NCBI RefSeq assembly: GCF_963576615.1
Contig: NC_088711.1
Coordinates: 6,944,001-7,008,000 of the forward strand
Direction of reading: 5' to 3'
From: Watersipora subatra
Lineage: Eukaryota; Bryozoa; Gymnolaemata; Cheilostomatida; Watersiporidae
Length of the DNA: 64,000 bases
Every line of letters begins with the position of its first letter. Position 1 is the stretch's first letter. The notes beneath the pieces were generated by a model that saw only the letters and a list, made by a program, of their open reading frames with translations, did no database searches and was not told where the DNA came from. A program made the translations under genes and the position numbers. Positions 23,801 through 38,800 of the stretch are shown here, piece after piece.

Positions 23801-26800
23801 AGACTATTCCTTTAGGTAATATATAAACCAAACCATCTCATTATGTCATAGACTTTTCTGTCATCTTTAGCAACTAGCCCATCAAGTAATGGTGAGAGTG
23901 GGTGTGTCATTTGCTCGCGTTCTTTACCAAGAGAATTCAGGTAATGTGTGAAAGAGGGGATATCATCTAGGCAAGATGGCACTTTGGTACACTAAATGGT
24001 GCGTGTTTAAAGCATACAGCTAGGAAGTAAAATGAGTGCAGAACTTGTGGAGGGATTATTTCCATCGGTGTTATAGTATAATTATTCTTAGAGAAAAAAG
24101 GTCAAAGTCATAGTAAATGATGCTTTTAAATGTCTTGGACATTTCTAATAGGTATAATTAGATATACTGTATGAACTATAAAGCTGCCTAATACGGTACC
24201 AGTTTTTAACAAAATGTATTTTTTCTTGGTGCTTCAGCTTTCAGCCCAACTTTCACCATAATAGCTCGAGAAAACTCCTTTTCTGGCACTTATTATTTGT
24301 CTTTGTGTGCTAATTATTTGTATGCAACGTTTAACACCTTTTTTGGCATCTTCCTATTGGTTCTTTCTGCCGTCAGTTGAGACTTACAACGTGTAATTTA
24401 CCTGTAAGACTGGCCTTAGTGGGTATGCCATAATCAGGTCTGTTGTCTTGCAGTCGGGATGTGAATGGAGTTCGTGTTGTTATTGGGACAGGAGTCCTAG
24501 TAGCAATACTGTCAGCAGTTGCTCTGGTTACAAGCTATGGTGTAGGAGAGAGTGAGGTGAGTAGTTAGGATTGTTAAACAGTGTCCTGCTAATCCACAGC
24601 AGTTGCTCTGTTTACAAGCTATGGTGTAGGAGAGAGTGAGGTGAGTAGTTGGGATTGTTCAACAGTGTCCTGCTGTTCCACAACAGTTGCTCTGGTTACA
24701 AGCTATGGTGTAGAAGAGAGTGAGGTGAGTAGTTAGGATTGTTCAACAGTGTCCTGCTAATCCACAGCAGTTGCTCTGTTTACAAGCTATGGTGTAGGAG
24801 AGAGTGAGGTGAGTAGTTAGGATTGTTCAACAGTGTCCTGCTGTTCCACAGCAGTTACTCTGGTTACAAGCTATGGTGTAGGAGAGAGTGAGGTGAGTAG
24901 TTGGGATTGTTAAACAGTGTCCTGCTGTTCCAGGTGACGCTTGGTCTTGGGTGCGTTTGCTCTTCGTTACTAGCTTAGTGTTACTGTATTTAATTACTGT
25001 ATGATTTCTTAAGGGAATTTGGATATGTATTTGTAAATTTAAGAACAAGGGCTATCGTCATGAACTATGTGTCAGTTCTGAGTTCTAGATCGCAACTTCA
25101 ACACTTCCATGCTCTCAAAATAAGCAAAGCTCATTTGTGTTAGCCATCGTCACTGTTCACACAACTCATCAATGTTTTATGAGACGATAAGAGGTTTGTG
25201 TTGATTCTGCTACTCAGTTGGAAGCTGTGTGCCGTCGTATGTTTTCAAAAACTTGATATGGTTGAAAAATGTAGTCTCGCTTGCGCAGGTAAAGCTGACG
25301 GGGTTGGTTTCCACAGACTCAGAAGTGTGTGCGGAAATGGGAGCTGACATCCTAAGGAAGGGAGGCTCTGCAGTTGACTCTATCGTGACCACAGTACTGT
25401 GTAATGGCCTTGTGAATATGCAGTCGTCTGGTATTGGGGGGTAAGAATATCCGTTAGTTTTTTAGCCATCAAAGGGTATGATCCTCTTGCTCCTGCATAC
25501 TTCTGCATGTAGGTTTTGCAGCGTTAAGGTTTTGTTCATGTTGTAATCATGACTGTGTTATGCAAAATAGGCTGATTCAATGCATTAACCCTGAGCTTTT
25601 AAAGTCGTCTGCCTCCTTATGTGAATCTCTTAGAACAGTTGCCATTAAAAACAGTTAATGTACCAGCCAACAGCCACTCTGACTGACATATGTAATGGAT
25701 TTATTCCTTATGGTGCCAATACAAAGGCAAACACTATTGCTGTATTCTAATGGAACACTCTTGAGGTAGCTACATATTAAAAATGTACTGGTATGTCATC
25801 TATCTAGTTTGCTCGTTGAACTGGTCATTATACTGGTGTGCTTGCTTATTGATATATTCCTAAGTTGCTGCTTTGTGTTCACATGCTCTCTGATGAGTCG
25901 CTGCTTCGTGTTTACATGCTCTCTGATGAGTCGCTGCTTCGTGTTCACATGCTCTCTGATGAGTCACTGCTTCGTGTTTACATGCTCTCTGATGAGCTGG
26001 TGAATGTTATGAGTTGTTAGATTACTATGTAAATAGAAATCTTGGAACAGAAAAGATTTGCTAGAGAAAACAAATACTTTCATGAGTAACAGCTAAATCA
26101 ATGCCAGGGACTGCGAGTTGAGGTCGTTCTAGACATCTTACAAGAATTCTCACATTGCGATCGAACTAATATCCACATATAAAATAAATTGCAAGTCGAA
26201 GAATCATAGCTCTAAAGAATTATTATTATCAGGGTCTGTTCTATTCACTGGTAGAATATAATTATGTGATTATTACATTACTGATGGTACCATCATTACA
26301 TACTGATGGTACACTCATTCTACCAATTATTACTTTGCTCCTAGGAGAATCTTTTAGAATAGTAAATAGCTTAGAATGCGCAATGCTTTGCAGTGCAGCT
26401 TGATGTGCTGTCAACAGCAAATCAGGGATCGCTAAACATATTATGGAAATGTTTATTCTTTATGGAAACGTTTTACATTTATGATGGTAGATGAATGACT
26501 AGTTTTAGGTTAAAAGTTGTGCTTAGCGAGCAAAACTTTTGTGCTTAGCATTTGTGGAAAAATCAATCCGTAAAGGTTTTGCTCTGCTAAAAAAATTGTT
26601 TGGACACTAATATCGACTAGTTCAGCAGTGCAGAAGAAGAGTTAAGGTCAGTAGACATTGTGGAAGGTATTGGGCAGCCAGAAGATGTTCGTTCCATCAA
26701 AAGCAACAATCAGAATGCAACTGGCCGAGCAAATAATGCAAATACTTTGGCTTCGAAAACGTTAATTTTTGTTTCTGCATGTAATATAATTATGGTTCGT

Positions 26801-29800
26801 TTATATCACTTGTTCATGAATACATGTTTGTAGCATTTGATAGATTATTGTTATATAACTTACAAATTCGCAGAATTATAGCATATAATTTGATAGCATC
26901 ATTGCAGTAATCTGATCTTACAATGAATCGACTCTGGTAATTCCTCCTCTTGCAGATATAAAACTAGTTTTGGCTGCAAACTGTAGCAAACATATCAATG
27001 AGTGCAATGAGCTTTTAAGCAACATTTTTAAATATAGATATAAAATAAAAAGATGTCTTCAAATTTAGAATGAAATAAAAGTTTAAAGCTATAAATTGAC
27101 TGTTTATATGTGCCAACACCTGCAATATGTACATAAATAACATACATGTATATAGAAGAAGCATCAAGCATAATTTGTTTGGCTATAACGCACTACGGTT
27201 GTGTGATTATGGACTATGGCTGTGTCATATATTATGGCTATGTCATTATGGAGTGTCTGTTAGGAGTTTGATGGAGTAATTGACACTGTACTTGGGTTGA
27301 CTTCAATACTTCACTTATTTCTGAGTAACATGATTATAAGTTTGTTTTATTAGTTATTTTCTATACAAGTTTTTGTTCGAATGATTTGCTAGTGATAAGC
27401 ATTGTTATTAAAATTTAGCTATTTCTCCTGTTTGTCTGACAATCATTTCCTGTCATACTTATTGCGTTATTTTAATGAAATGATAGCTAACCATTGCCCA
27501 TTCATTTATACTGACTACTCTGCTACTTGTAGCATAGCTGGCTATATTCTATATTCTCTCGAGCTATTTGTTATTCATTTTTTCTCTAATTGTGTGAATA
27601 TATGCAATGCTAGGTCATGAAAGGAGATTGCTGTAGTGATAAAGCTACAAAAATGGTTTGACACAAAATGAGAGTTATCTTCTTTTACCAGCTCTGTCAT
27701 TTTATCACAAAATAGTTTGATCTTCCTTTGTATTGAAGTATTATGTCTATTTCACCGATAGAGTAGTAGGTTCCTGGTTAAATTTTTGATACTTCTAATT
27801 GCAAATGCATTTTATAATCTATCCACTCAGGCATGAGATAGTTTGTATGGAACAATACATCTCTTTTATTAAAACCTCATTAATCTTGGTTACTTTATGT
27901 TTCTGTACAGTTTTTCGTATACCGATATGTCCATCGATTCATCAATGATTTTATTCAGAGATGGCTTCATTATGATCAGAGACCACAAGCATAACCGGTC
28001 GATAGCGATAGACTTCCGAGCCAGCGCTCCAATGGCAGCCACACCTGACATGTACCACAACTCCTCACAACTGCAATATGTGAGTACAGCGCTTCAGTTA
28101 TGCGTCATACTAGCTGTAGCGTCCAATGTTTGTTAGAGGAGACGATCCCGGCATTACATATAAGGGTACCTTAGATGACCCCTCATATACAGTGACTGCC
28201 AATTCAGCCATGCCTTGTATAGTTTTATGAACTGACTCATCTGATAGAATGCTCTTCATCAATGATGACAAAATGATGCTTGTATAAAAGTATAACAAGA
28301 ATTATACTGGTCTGTTTGAAAGTATAAAGACTGCATTGATTAGACTGCTAGCTGTGCTGTTGGTACGGTGAGTTGTTTCGAGAGTCGCAAAAATGAAACG
28401 AAGCTCAACTCTCTCTATATGATATACAAATATACTTAGTCATACATATTTATATAATCATACATAGATAAAAAATCATACATGGATGTGTAGTTGTACT
28501 GACATACATAGTTGTACATGTGTACATAGCATTTGAAGATACAAACTTGGAATCATATATAGATATGTAGTCTTGCATGGATTCATAGTCAAGCATAGAT
28601 ACATAATTGTGTATTGATATATGGTTATACACAGATAAAACATAATACATGGGTACACACTCTTGTCATACGTGAATACATAGTGAAACATGAATATTAA
28701 TCATACACGGACACAACGAACTTGTTTAAAGATGCGTAGTAGTATTTGGATTTATATATATGGTATACATGATTGTACACTGATAAGTGGTCATGCATAA
28801 ATGCATAAATTTGTCTCTATATATCTATATATACATCTATCTACCTGAATATTTACACGATGAACAATGCTGTTTTGCTGCCTCCAAAAGCAACGATTAT
28901 AGGGTTATGAATGAGTAACACTAGAATACAGCAGGTTGGATATACAGCTAAATATATATATATAAATATATATATATATTTATATAGATATAGGGTGTAT
29001 AAGGACATATACACAGTTTATAAACTTAATCCAGAGTGTATAGCGTGTATACAGAGTGTATGGTTTGTATACAGACTGCATTTAAGCATATGGTACAAGT
29101 ACAGATGTGTAGTTAGTGTGTAGAAGTATATAGAAAAGATATATAATAGAACTCTATAGAAAACTGTACAGTACATGTAAATTTGCTGGGATTATCTATG
29201 ATTATATATTGAGTGTGTAGAAATGTACAGCAAAGGTATAAGAACATATAGCGATGTATATAGAAGAACGTTGTGTGTAGCCTATAGAGCAGTGTATAAG
29301 TGAATATTTACGCGTGTGGCTAGTATATAGGGAGAAGTATATTGTAAGTGTCTTGTATAACTGCAGTCAACTACCATGTTCTCTATTCAACTAATATCTG
29401 ACTACAGGGCCCCCTTGCAGTAGCAGTACCTGGGCTAGTGGCTGGTCTAGCAAAAGCTCACACGTACCACGGAAAGTAAGTCTTCTGCTCTTCAATGCTC
29501 ACATTGACTCTGTTACTCCTGTAGTCACATGTCAGTGATCTTATGGTGTTGGAGTGAATTATAGCCAATAGTAACACTGAATACTCTAGTGCCTTTCAGG
29601 AATTTGTGTCCAGTCATTACTAACTAATGCTAGTTGAATAAAGTAAACAAGCCTGGACACATTCTCTATGAATCCATGATGCCGATTTGGAGTTGTGCGC
29701 ACGTTGAGTTACTGTGTGTTACTGTGTTTCAATAGACATTCGATAAGATTAAGGCGTACTCCGGTCTCATCAAATCGAAATAGGAATGGTTGAGTGTGAA

Positions 29801-32800
29801 AAATACTTGAAATGGAATAGCTCTGGAATGGAATGGAATTTTCTTGCATATTATTCGCAATAGCCGTTTTCATCTGTCACAAGCCTGAAAAATTCAGTAA
29901 ATATTTCTGAGTGATAAAACTTGCTGGACTTTCAGACTTGCTGTCCCCATGTTGTGGATCACAGAAACATGCAGACCCATGTCATGGAGACATGGCACAT
30001 GACTGTCATTAGCAGGTTATCACTAGATGCCTGATTCACCTAGATAGTATACAACTAAAAAAGTAACATACCATGATCTGTACATACCTTGACTAACATA
30101 TCATGATCTGTTCTCATCGTATACTTGTTTTAACCATTACCAGCTAGCACTTTGTTCTCACATTTGGCAGGTTGGAATGGAAGACCCTGGTGAAACCTGT
30201 AGCTGAACTGGCACGTGATGGATTTCCTTTAACAAAAGCATTGAGTAAGTTCTTTGTTTTTTCAGCCCTGAGTTTTTGTTGAATCAAAGTGACTAGACAA
30301 TGTGGCTAAACAATGTGACTAGACAATGTGACTAGGCAATGTGACTATACAATGTGACTAGACAATGTGACTATACAATGTGACTAGACAATGTGACTAT
30401 ACAATGTGACTAGACAATGTGACTAGACAAAGTGACTAGACAAAGTGACTAGACAATGTGACTAGACAATGTGACTAGACAATGTGACTAGACAATGTGA
30501 CTAGACAATGTGACTAGACAATGTGACTAGACAATGTGACTGGACAATGTGACTGGACAATGTGACTAGACAATGTGACTAGACAATGTGACTAGACAAT
30601 GTGACTAGACAATGTGACTAGACAATGTGACTAGACTGCTCATGGCATTATTATGTAACAGATCCAACAAATATTCTATCAACATACACTTGTTTTGTCA
30701 AAATCACATTATTGGGAGCAAACAACCTTGTAATGTGATGAGGTGTTGGTAGAAGGTCATGGAATGTTATACAAGCGCACAGTAATAATGCGTGTAAATA
30801 ATGACAAAGTTCACCATCACAAGATCGGTGTTCTCAGGCCCTGTGTAGTCCTCTTTTGTATCTTCCTATGTTATTATCAAATGTTTATGGTATTGTAGGT
30901 ACGTCCCTGGATAATGGTAGAGAGGGGCTAAAAAGCTACCTAAATACAAGCGATCAAACACTATATTCTATGCTAGTAAACCCAGCGACAGGCTTGTCTA
31001 GGGAGGTCGGGACAATTTTGAAAAGAGCAGATTATGCGGATGCACTGGAAATGATCGCTCAAGACCCTAAACTATTTTATGACTCTAGCATCAGTGAAGA
31101 CATTATGAACTCGGTATGTACATGCATTATTTCCTTATTAGCTGCATTATGAACTCGGTATGTACATGCATTATTTCCTTATTAGCTGCATTATGAACTC
31201 GGTATGTACATGCATTATTTCCTTATTAGCTGCATTATAAACTCGGTATGTTCATGCATTATTTCCTTATTGGCTGCATAATGAACTCGGTATGTACATG
31301 CATTATTTCCTTATTAGCTGCATTATGAACTCGGTATGTACATGTACTATTTCCTTATTAGCTGCATTATGAACTCGGTATGTACATGCATTATTTCCTT
31401 ATTAGCTGCATTATGAACTCGGTATGTACATGCATTATTTCCTTATTAGCTGCATTATGAACTCGGTATGTACATGCATTATTTCCTTATTAGCTGCATT
31501 ATGAACTCGGTATGTACATGCATAATTTCCTTATTAGCTGCATTATGAACTCGGTATGTACATGCATTATTTCCTTATTAGCTGCATTATGAACTCGGTA
31601 TGTACATGCATTATTTCCTTATTAGCTGCATTATAAACTCGGTATGTTCATGCATTATTTCCTTATTAGCTGCATTATGAACTAGGTATGTTCATGCATT
31701 ATTTCCTTATTAGCTGATACTTGATGTCGTATAACACTTTAAAGCATCTGGAATGCTGGATGCTGCTCAAGGGCTGCTGTATGATACACAATAGTAGTGG
31801 ATGCTGTGTCTGATCTAACCTAGTTTCAGCCATTATATTTGTCCTAAATACAAGTGAAGACAAAGTAATAAATGTAAAGGTATGCGAGCACTCGCCAAGT
31901 ACATGTTATTAATGATTGCGTTAATGATTGTACTCATGAACATGGAAGGCTGGGTGCAGAATAAAATTTTTTCTGTGTGATATGCGATGAGCTGACAATT
32001 TTTAGAGGGTTATTAATCAACACATAAGATACAGTTATCCAGTATATATTAGTATATAGATTAGAGGTATATCTTTATTCACTATGTATTTGTGTTCTGC
32101 GTGTTGCCATGGTATTTGGTCTTCTGTTGCAGTTGGGTGGTGTTATGGCTGCTGAAGACCTGGTTTCTTACAAGGCTAGATTTTCTCCGGTACTGAAAAT
32201 CTCATACCACGGTGAGTACTCTGTGCTCCCATTGCATGGTTAGGCATTGCGTGTTGTTCTACTGTATGTATGTAAATGTATTTTAATGCTTCATATTAAC
32301 TACATGTTTACTCCTTATATTAACTACATGTTTACTCCTCATATTAACTACATGTTTACTCTTCATATTAACTACATGTTTACTCCTCATATTAACTACA
32401 TGTTTACTCCTTTTATTAACTACATGTTTACTCATCATATTAACTACATGTTTACTCATCATATTAACTACATGTTTACTCTTCATATTAACTACATGTT
32501 TACTCCTCATATTAACTACATGTTTACTCTTCATATTAACTACATGTTTACTCATCATATTAACTACATGTTTACTCTTCATATTAACTACATGTTTACT
32601 CCTCATATTAACTACATGTTTACTCTTCATATTAACTACATGTTTACTCTTCATATTAACTACATGTTTACTCCTCATATTAACTACATGTTTACTCCTT
32701 TTATTAACTACATGTTTACTCATCATATTAACTACATGTTTACTCCTCATATTAACTACATGTTTACTCTTCATATTAACTACATGTTTACTCTTCATAT

Positions 32801-35800
32801 TAACTACATGTTTACTCCTCATATTAACTACATGTTTACTCCTTTTATTAACTACATGTTTACTCATCATATTAACTACATGTTTACTCATCATATTAAC
32901 TACATGTTTACTCTTCATATTAACTACATGTTTACTCCTCATATTAACTACATGTTTACTCTTCATATTAACTACATGTTTACTCTTCATATTAACTACA
33001 TGTTTACTCCTCATATTAACTACATGTTTACTCCTTTTATTAACTACATGTTTACTCATCATATTAACTACATGTTTACTCATCATATTAACTACATGTT
33101 TACTCTTCATATTAACTACATGTTTACTCCTCATATTAACTACATGTTTACTCCTCATATTAACTACATGTTTACTCCTCATATTAACTACATGTTTACT
33201 CTTCATATTAACTACATGTTTACTCTTCATATTAACTACATGCTTACTCTTCATATTAACTACATGCTTACTCCTCATATTAACTACATGTTTACTCCTT
33301 ATATTAACTACATGTTTACTCCTCATATTAACTACATGTTTACTCCTCATATTAACTACATGTTTACTCCTTATATTAACTACATGTTTACTCTTCATAT
33401 TAACTACATGTTTACTCTTCATATTAACTACATGTTTACTCCTCATATTAACTACACGTTTACTCCTCATATTAACTACATGTTTACTCCTTATATTAAC
33501 TACATGTTTACTCTTCATATTAACTACATGTTTACTCTTCATATTAACTACATGTTTACTCCTTATATTAACTACATGTTTACTCCTCATATTAACTACA
33601 TGTTTACTCCTTTTATTAACTACATGTTTACTCATCATATTAACTACATGTTTACTCATCATATTAACTACATGTTTACTCCTCATATTAACTACATGTT
33701 TACTCTTCATATTAACTACATGTTTACTCATCATATTAACTACATGTTTACTCTTCATATTAACTACATGTTTACTCCTCATATTAACTACATGTTTACT
33801 CCTCATATTAACTACATGTTTACTCCTTTTATTAACTACATGTTTACTCTTCATATTAACTACATGTTTACTCCTTATATTAACTACATGTTTACTCCTC
33901 ATATTAACTACATGTTTACTCCTCATATTAACTACATGTTTACTCCTTATATTAACTACATGTTTACTCCTCATATTAACTACATGTTTACTCCTCATAT
34001 TAACTACATGTTTACTCCTTATATTAACTACATGTTTACTCTTCATATTAACTACATGTTTACTCCTCATATTAACTACATGTTTACTCTTCATATTAAC
34101 TACATGTTTACTCTTCATATTAACTACATGTTTACTCCTCATATTAACTACATGTTTACTCCTTATATTAACTACATGTTTACTCCTCATATTAACTACA
34201 TGTTTACTCCTCATATTAACTACATGTTTACTCCTTATATTAACTACATGTTTACTCTTCATATTAACTACATGTTTACTCTTCATATTAACTACATGTT
34301 TACTCCTCATATTAACTACATGTTTACTCCTCATATTAACTACATGTTTACTCCTTATATTAACTACATGTTTACTCATCATATTAACTACATGTTTACT
34401 CCTTATATTAACTACATGTTTACTCCTCATATTAACTACATGTTTACTCCTCATATTAACTACACGTTTACTCCTCATATTAACTACATGTCTATTCCCA
34501 CAGCTTTAATGCTTGTATTGCTGTTTCACCCCTCCATTTAATCTAATGTAATATATAATGTAACATGTAATATATTGTAGAATCACTTCTGGAAACAGTT
34601 GGTCCTCCTGCTGGTGGTGTGATCCTCTTTCACATGCTCAAGATACTGGAGGGTTACAATTTCACTGCTGCTGACAGCGAATCTGATCTCATGTACCACA
34701 GAATGGTTGAGGTTGAAGTTGAATTTATTCGGTCACTTTAAATCGATCACTTTCAATAGGTCGCTTTAAATAGGTCACTTTAAATAGGTCATTTTTATTG
34801 TATTGCGAGCTGCATCATGTCTGTTATATTTTGTTATTGTTGTTTCAGGCGATGAAGTTTGGCTTTGCCGCTTTTCCAGGCAATGTTGACTTTAAAACAT
34901 ATGTTGAAAGCTACAATTTCACAGACACCTTACTCCAGTATGTATTCTTGTCATCGTGCCATGGTTTACACATTCTGTTATATTATCATGTGTTGTCATT
35001 GATTGTTTCTACTTACTCACATCACGTAAAACCTTTAAAAATGTGCGCAGTAAAAGGGATTCATGCGCAAGAACAAATACATAACGTAATATTATAATAC
35101 AGTAGCTCCTACAATTAAATAATTTGTTCCGGGAACGTTTACGTTATTGTGATTTTACGTGATACGAACAGTAAAATTCATGTACATTGCCTAATTCGCT
35201 CTAAGATCTTCCTAAACATATTGATTTGGCCTTTCGAAATGGAAAAAACTAGACTTAACTTTTTAATTTATTGACTGCACAGTAGCTGTGGTATTATTGG
35301 TTTGTGTCAACCACTTTTTTCCTTTCTCTTATCACTTTCACTTGGTTTAGCGTCCATAATTATGGTAATTGTTCAATTAGTTATGGGAGCGCACATCTAC
35401 CATGTCAATTTACATTGATTTTTTTCATTTTCTTTTTTAAACAGCAACGTCTGCAAAAGAACAATAACAGAAAATATTTTATATCTCTAAAATGAAGCAA
35501 AATAAAATAAATATTCACTATAATTAGAGCGGTGTCTGTCTGTCCATCTATTTTTTGCCAGGGTTTTGACGATATTCTAACTCATGACATTCAGTTTTGT
35601 ATATCGCCACTCTAACACCTGCACCAATCAATTGCTTTCAAGTGTTTTTGAATAATTGCATACACACTTATTACACTTACATTATTCTCCGTGCTTTATT
35701 GACACCTAATCATCTCTTATGTTGACCTATACGGCAAGGGTACATGTCATGTATATATAATAGAAATAACCTTATACGCTGTTTTCTTTCCTATGTGCAG

Positions 35801-38800
35801 CAAGAAAGAAAACGCTATTTTAAGACTAACTACAAAGTTCTCGCTGTTCAAATCAAAATTCAAATAACTTCACGTTATATCAAATTTTTTACATAGTATG
35901 AAGCAATACCTTTACATAAATTCTTTACGTTATGTGGAATTTATGTTATAGGAGCGTCTATTGTATAATATAACACAGGTATATAGCAAACAGGTGACGG
36001 TATAAAAACCTTTTCAGACGAATAGTGAGTTAAGGTGATATTGAGAAATCAGCAGCTGGCTAGACCTACAGAGCTGTAGCCATAGAATGTGTAGTAATAA
36101 AGAGTCATAGAAGTGTGGCTGACACTGCAGACGATCATTTACAATTCCTTCGCAACTGTTTAAAGCTGTTGTCATTGTTTGATGCGACTCGCTCAAGAAC
36201 AGCTAGCGATAACGCTCGACTCCCTCTATTATAGTCTATAGCAGTCTATGCTCATCAAAAAGCACTGGTCTTTGCTTAGCTAAGAGAATGAACTCTGATA
36301 GAATGGTGAGATTTATTATGTGTGGAAATTGTAAAAACTGTAGCTTCTGAGTTTCTCGTGATAGATGAAGAAACTAAAAAGGTGTTTACACTTGCGGCTA
36401 TTCAGTAGCTTTTCACTACTTTTGGCTTGTTGGCGATGTGGAAGGCACCAGCTAATAGGGCTGGGTACTTTTCAAGTATCAGAACTAGCATATCTTCAAC
36501 TCTAACACACTGAATCTGGAATATGGCTTCACAGTTGCTTCAATCCAGAAGTAGAGAAGTATGATTAGCATCTATTGTATTACTTTGATATGGCTCCATG
36601 AATATTTTTTGCTTATTACAGGTCAGGCCATTGTGCAGAGATACGGGACAGGATAACAGATAAAGTTACCCATGGGATCGAGTACTATGATCCAATTTAC
36701 TCGGCAAGTTCACCCGCTGGGACGAGTGCTGCATCAGCTATAGATCAGAATGAGCTGTTTGTCTCGACCATATCGTAAGTCTATCCTTGCTGTCTCGTAA
36801 TGTAAGCGTTCGCAGCAAATTTTAATACAAGTGCCGCCTCATTAGAGGTCTAGATTTACTAGTGTCAGTATTGAATGTTAGCTTTTCATCTAGTCTGAGG
36901 ATTTCATTCAAAATATGTTTGATTCTCTTTTTGTGTTGATAATATTCATCCCAATCTAGATGTGACTGAGGCAGCAGCAGACACATCTGGTCAGTATTGC
37001 CGTGTGGTATCCAAGTATGTCACGCGTTTGTAGAACTCTTGGAGACGTATTTGGATCTGGTTTAGTTTCCAAGAAATATGGAATAGTCTTGAATAATATC
37101 ATGGCAGCCTTTGATTATAATTTCACAGGCATCACACCGACCTTTCCTGTAAATAAGGTGAGCACTAGCAAACCATTTTCCATATCTGCACCACTGTAGT
37201 AACATTGTAGCACCACTGTAGTAACATTGTAGCACCACTGTAGTAACATTGTAGCACCACTGTTGTAACATTGTAGCACCACTGTAGTAACATTGTAGCA
37301 CTGCTGTAGTAACATTGTAGCACCACTGTAGTAACATTGTAGTAACATTGTAGCACCACTGTAGTAACATTGTAGCACCACTGTAGTAACATTGTAGCAC
37401 CGCTGTAGTAACATTGTAGCACCGCTGTAGTAACATTGTAGCACCACTGTAGTAACATTGGAGCACCACTGTAGTAACATTGTAGCACCACTGTAGTAAC
37501 ATTAGAGCAATTGTGAAGTTTTGTCATCTCATCATAGTCATTGATTTTAACTAGAACAGTGACTGACCCCATCACACTATTGATCTGTTGTTTATTCTTT
37601 ATAAACTACCTTAGAAAGCTGACAGCTATTAATGATGTGCTCGTTTAACATTTCAAAGACCATCAAATGTCACGCAGAAAGAACTTAGTCATACCATCTT
37701 GGACATTTTGTCTGCTATGATTAAGATGTGCGTTTTTCGTTGTCTCACTCTAGCTGCAACATCTGCCTGTTGCTTGCTGAACTCCGTGTGCATCTACATA
37801 TAACAATACATGAATAAAGCGAAGCCACGTACCGTTGTAGTAAATTGCTAATGTAACAGAAATATTAAAAGATAATATTCGTGACAAATTATGAATAAAC
37901 GATGCCTTTTCTTTACAGTGTTTGTGTCAGCTTTGATGAAGATTCAAGTCTATCTATAAAATGTGAATTTCTGCCACCAAGTTGTTAGTTACTGTCTATA
38001 GTTCTTGTTGGTATCTTAATATTTATTTTATTGCAAAACTGTCTTTGATGTGTGGGTGCTGTACTATCTCCCCGACAAGAGTTCATGAGTACTATAAGTC
38101 ATGCTGGTCTCTATCTGCACGAGCCAATTTCAGTCACAAATCTAGCAGAAAGGAATGGTGTAAGTTTTATGGAATCAAAAAGATGCATTCGACTCAAATG
38201 TTAATCGAACATTAGTATAGTTTCACTTAGTTTGCAGTATATATAGCATTGTATAGTTTGCAATTCTCAAGATGTGTTTTAAGATCAAACATAGCACCCC
38301 AAAAAACACCTGGTAGGGTATTTGTAATTAGAATTACAGTGTGGGTTTGTTTGAGCACATTAGGCTCAACATAATTTAGTGGAACAAAAATATTATTAAT
38401 AGTCTAATGGTTGAGCGAAGACCTGCAAGTTTGGTAAAATTTTATTATACTAGGTGAATGCCCGGCGTTGCACTGGTAATATACAAATTTTTTAAGCAGA
38501 AAATTTATTTTTGATCAACGTGTACAACATTTACCGTTCTAACTTTTAAATGACGGTGTTTGTTTATTTTTATGTTTGTGCCCAGCCAATGCATAATTCA
38601 AATATTTGAAAGCTCGAGGCATAGCTAAAACAGATTGTCGAAAAAAATTTCTTACTTAAGCTACGCATCCGTACAAGATTTAAAACAGCTTATAAACAGT
38701 GGCAGGTAATATAGTTGCCATTGGCCAAGTTTCTTTATATAGTGGATTTGATTAACTTAAACTAGTAACTTAAGCTAGTCTAAATCTTTACTATAAGAGC

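Noticed and set aside
24557-24934. Extra coding exons of GGT from the 84-bp copies
   Set aside because: From the AG sites the copies read out of frame or hit TAG; the main exon chain is in phase without them.
27911-27958. Longer GGT exon 5 starting after TTCTGTACAG
   Set aside because: This start also keeps phase, but adds a 16-residue insert after GIGG. The acceptor at 27958 gives GIGGDGFIMIRD, which fits the family directly. It remains a possible alternative acceptor.
32247-34541. 764-codon open frame of 24-bp repeats, plus an antisense 731-codon frame
   Set aside because: It is a minisatellite in GGT intron 9; a 24-bp period without stops keeps frames open on both strands. The flanking exons splice in phase across it.
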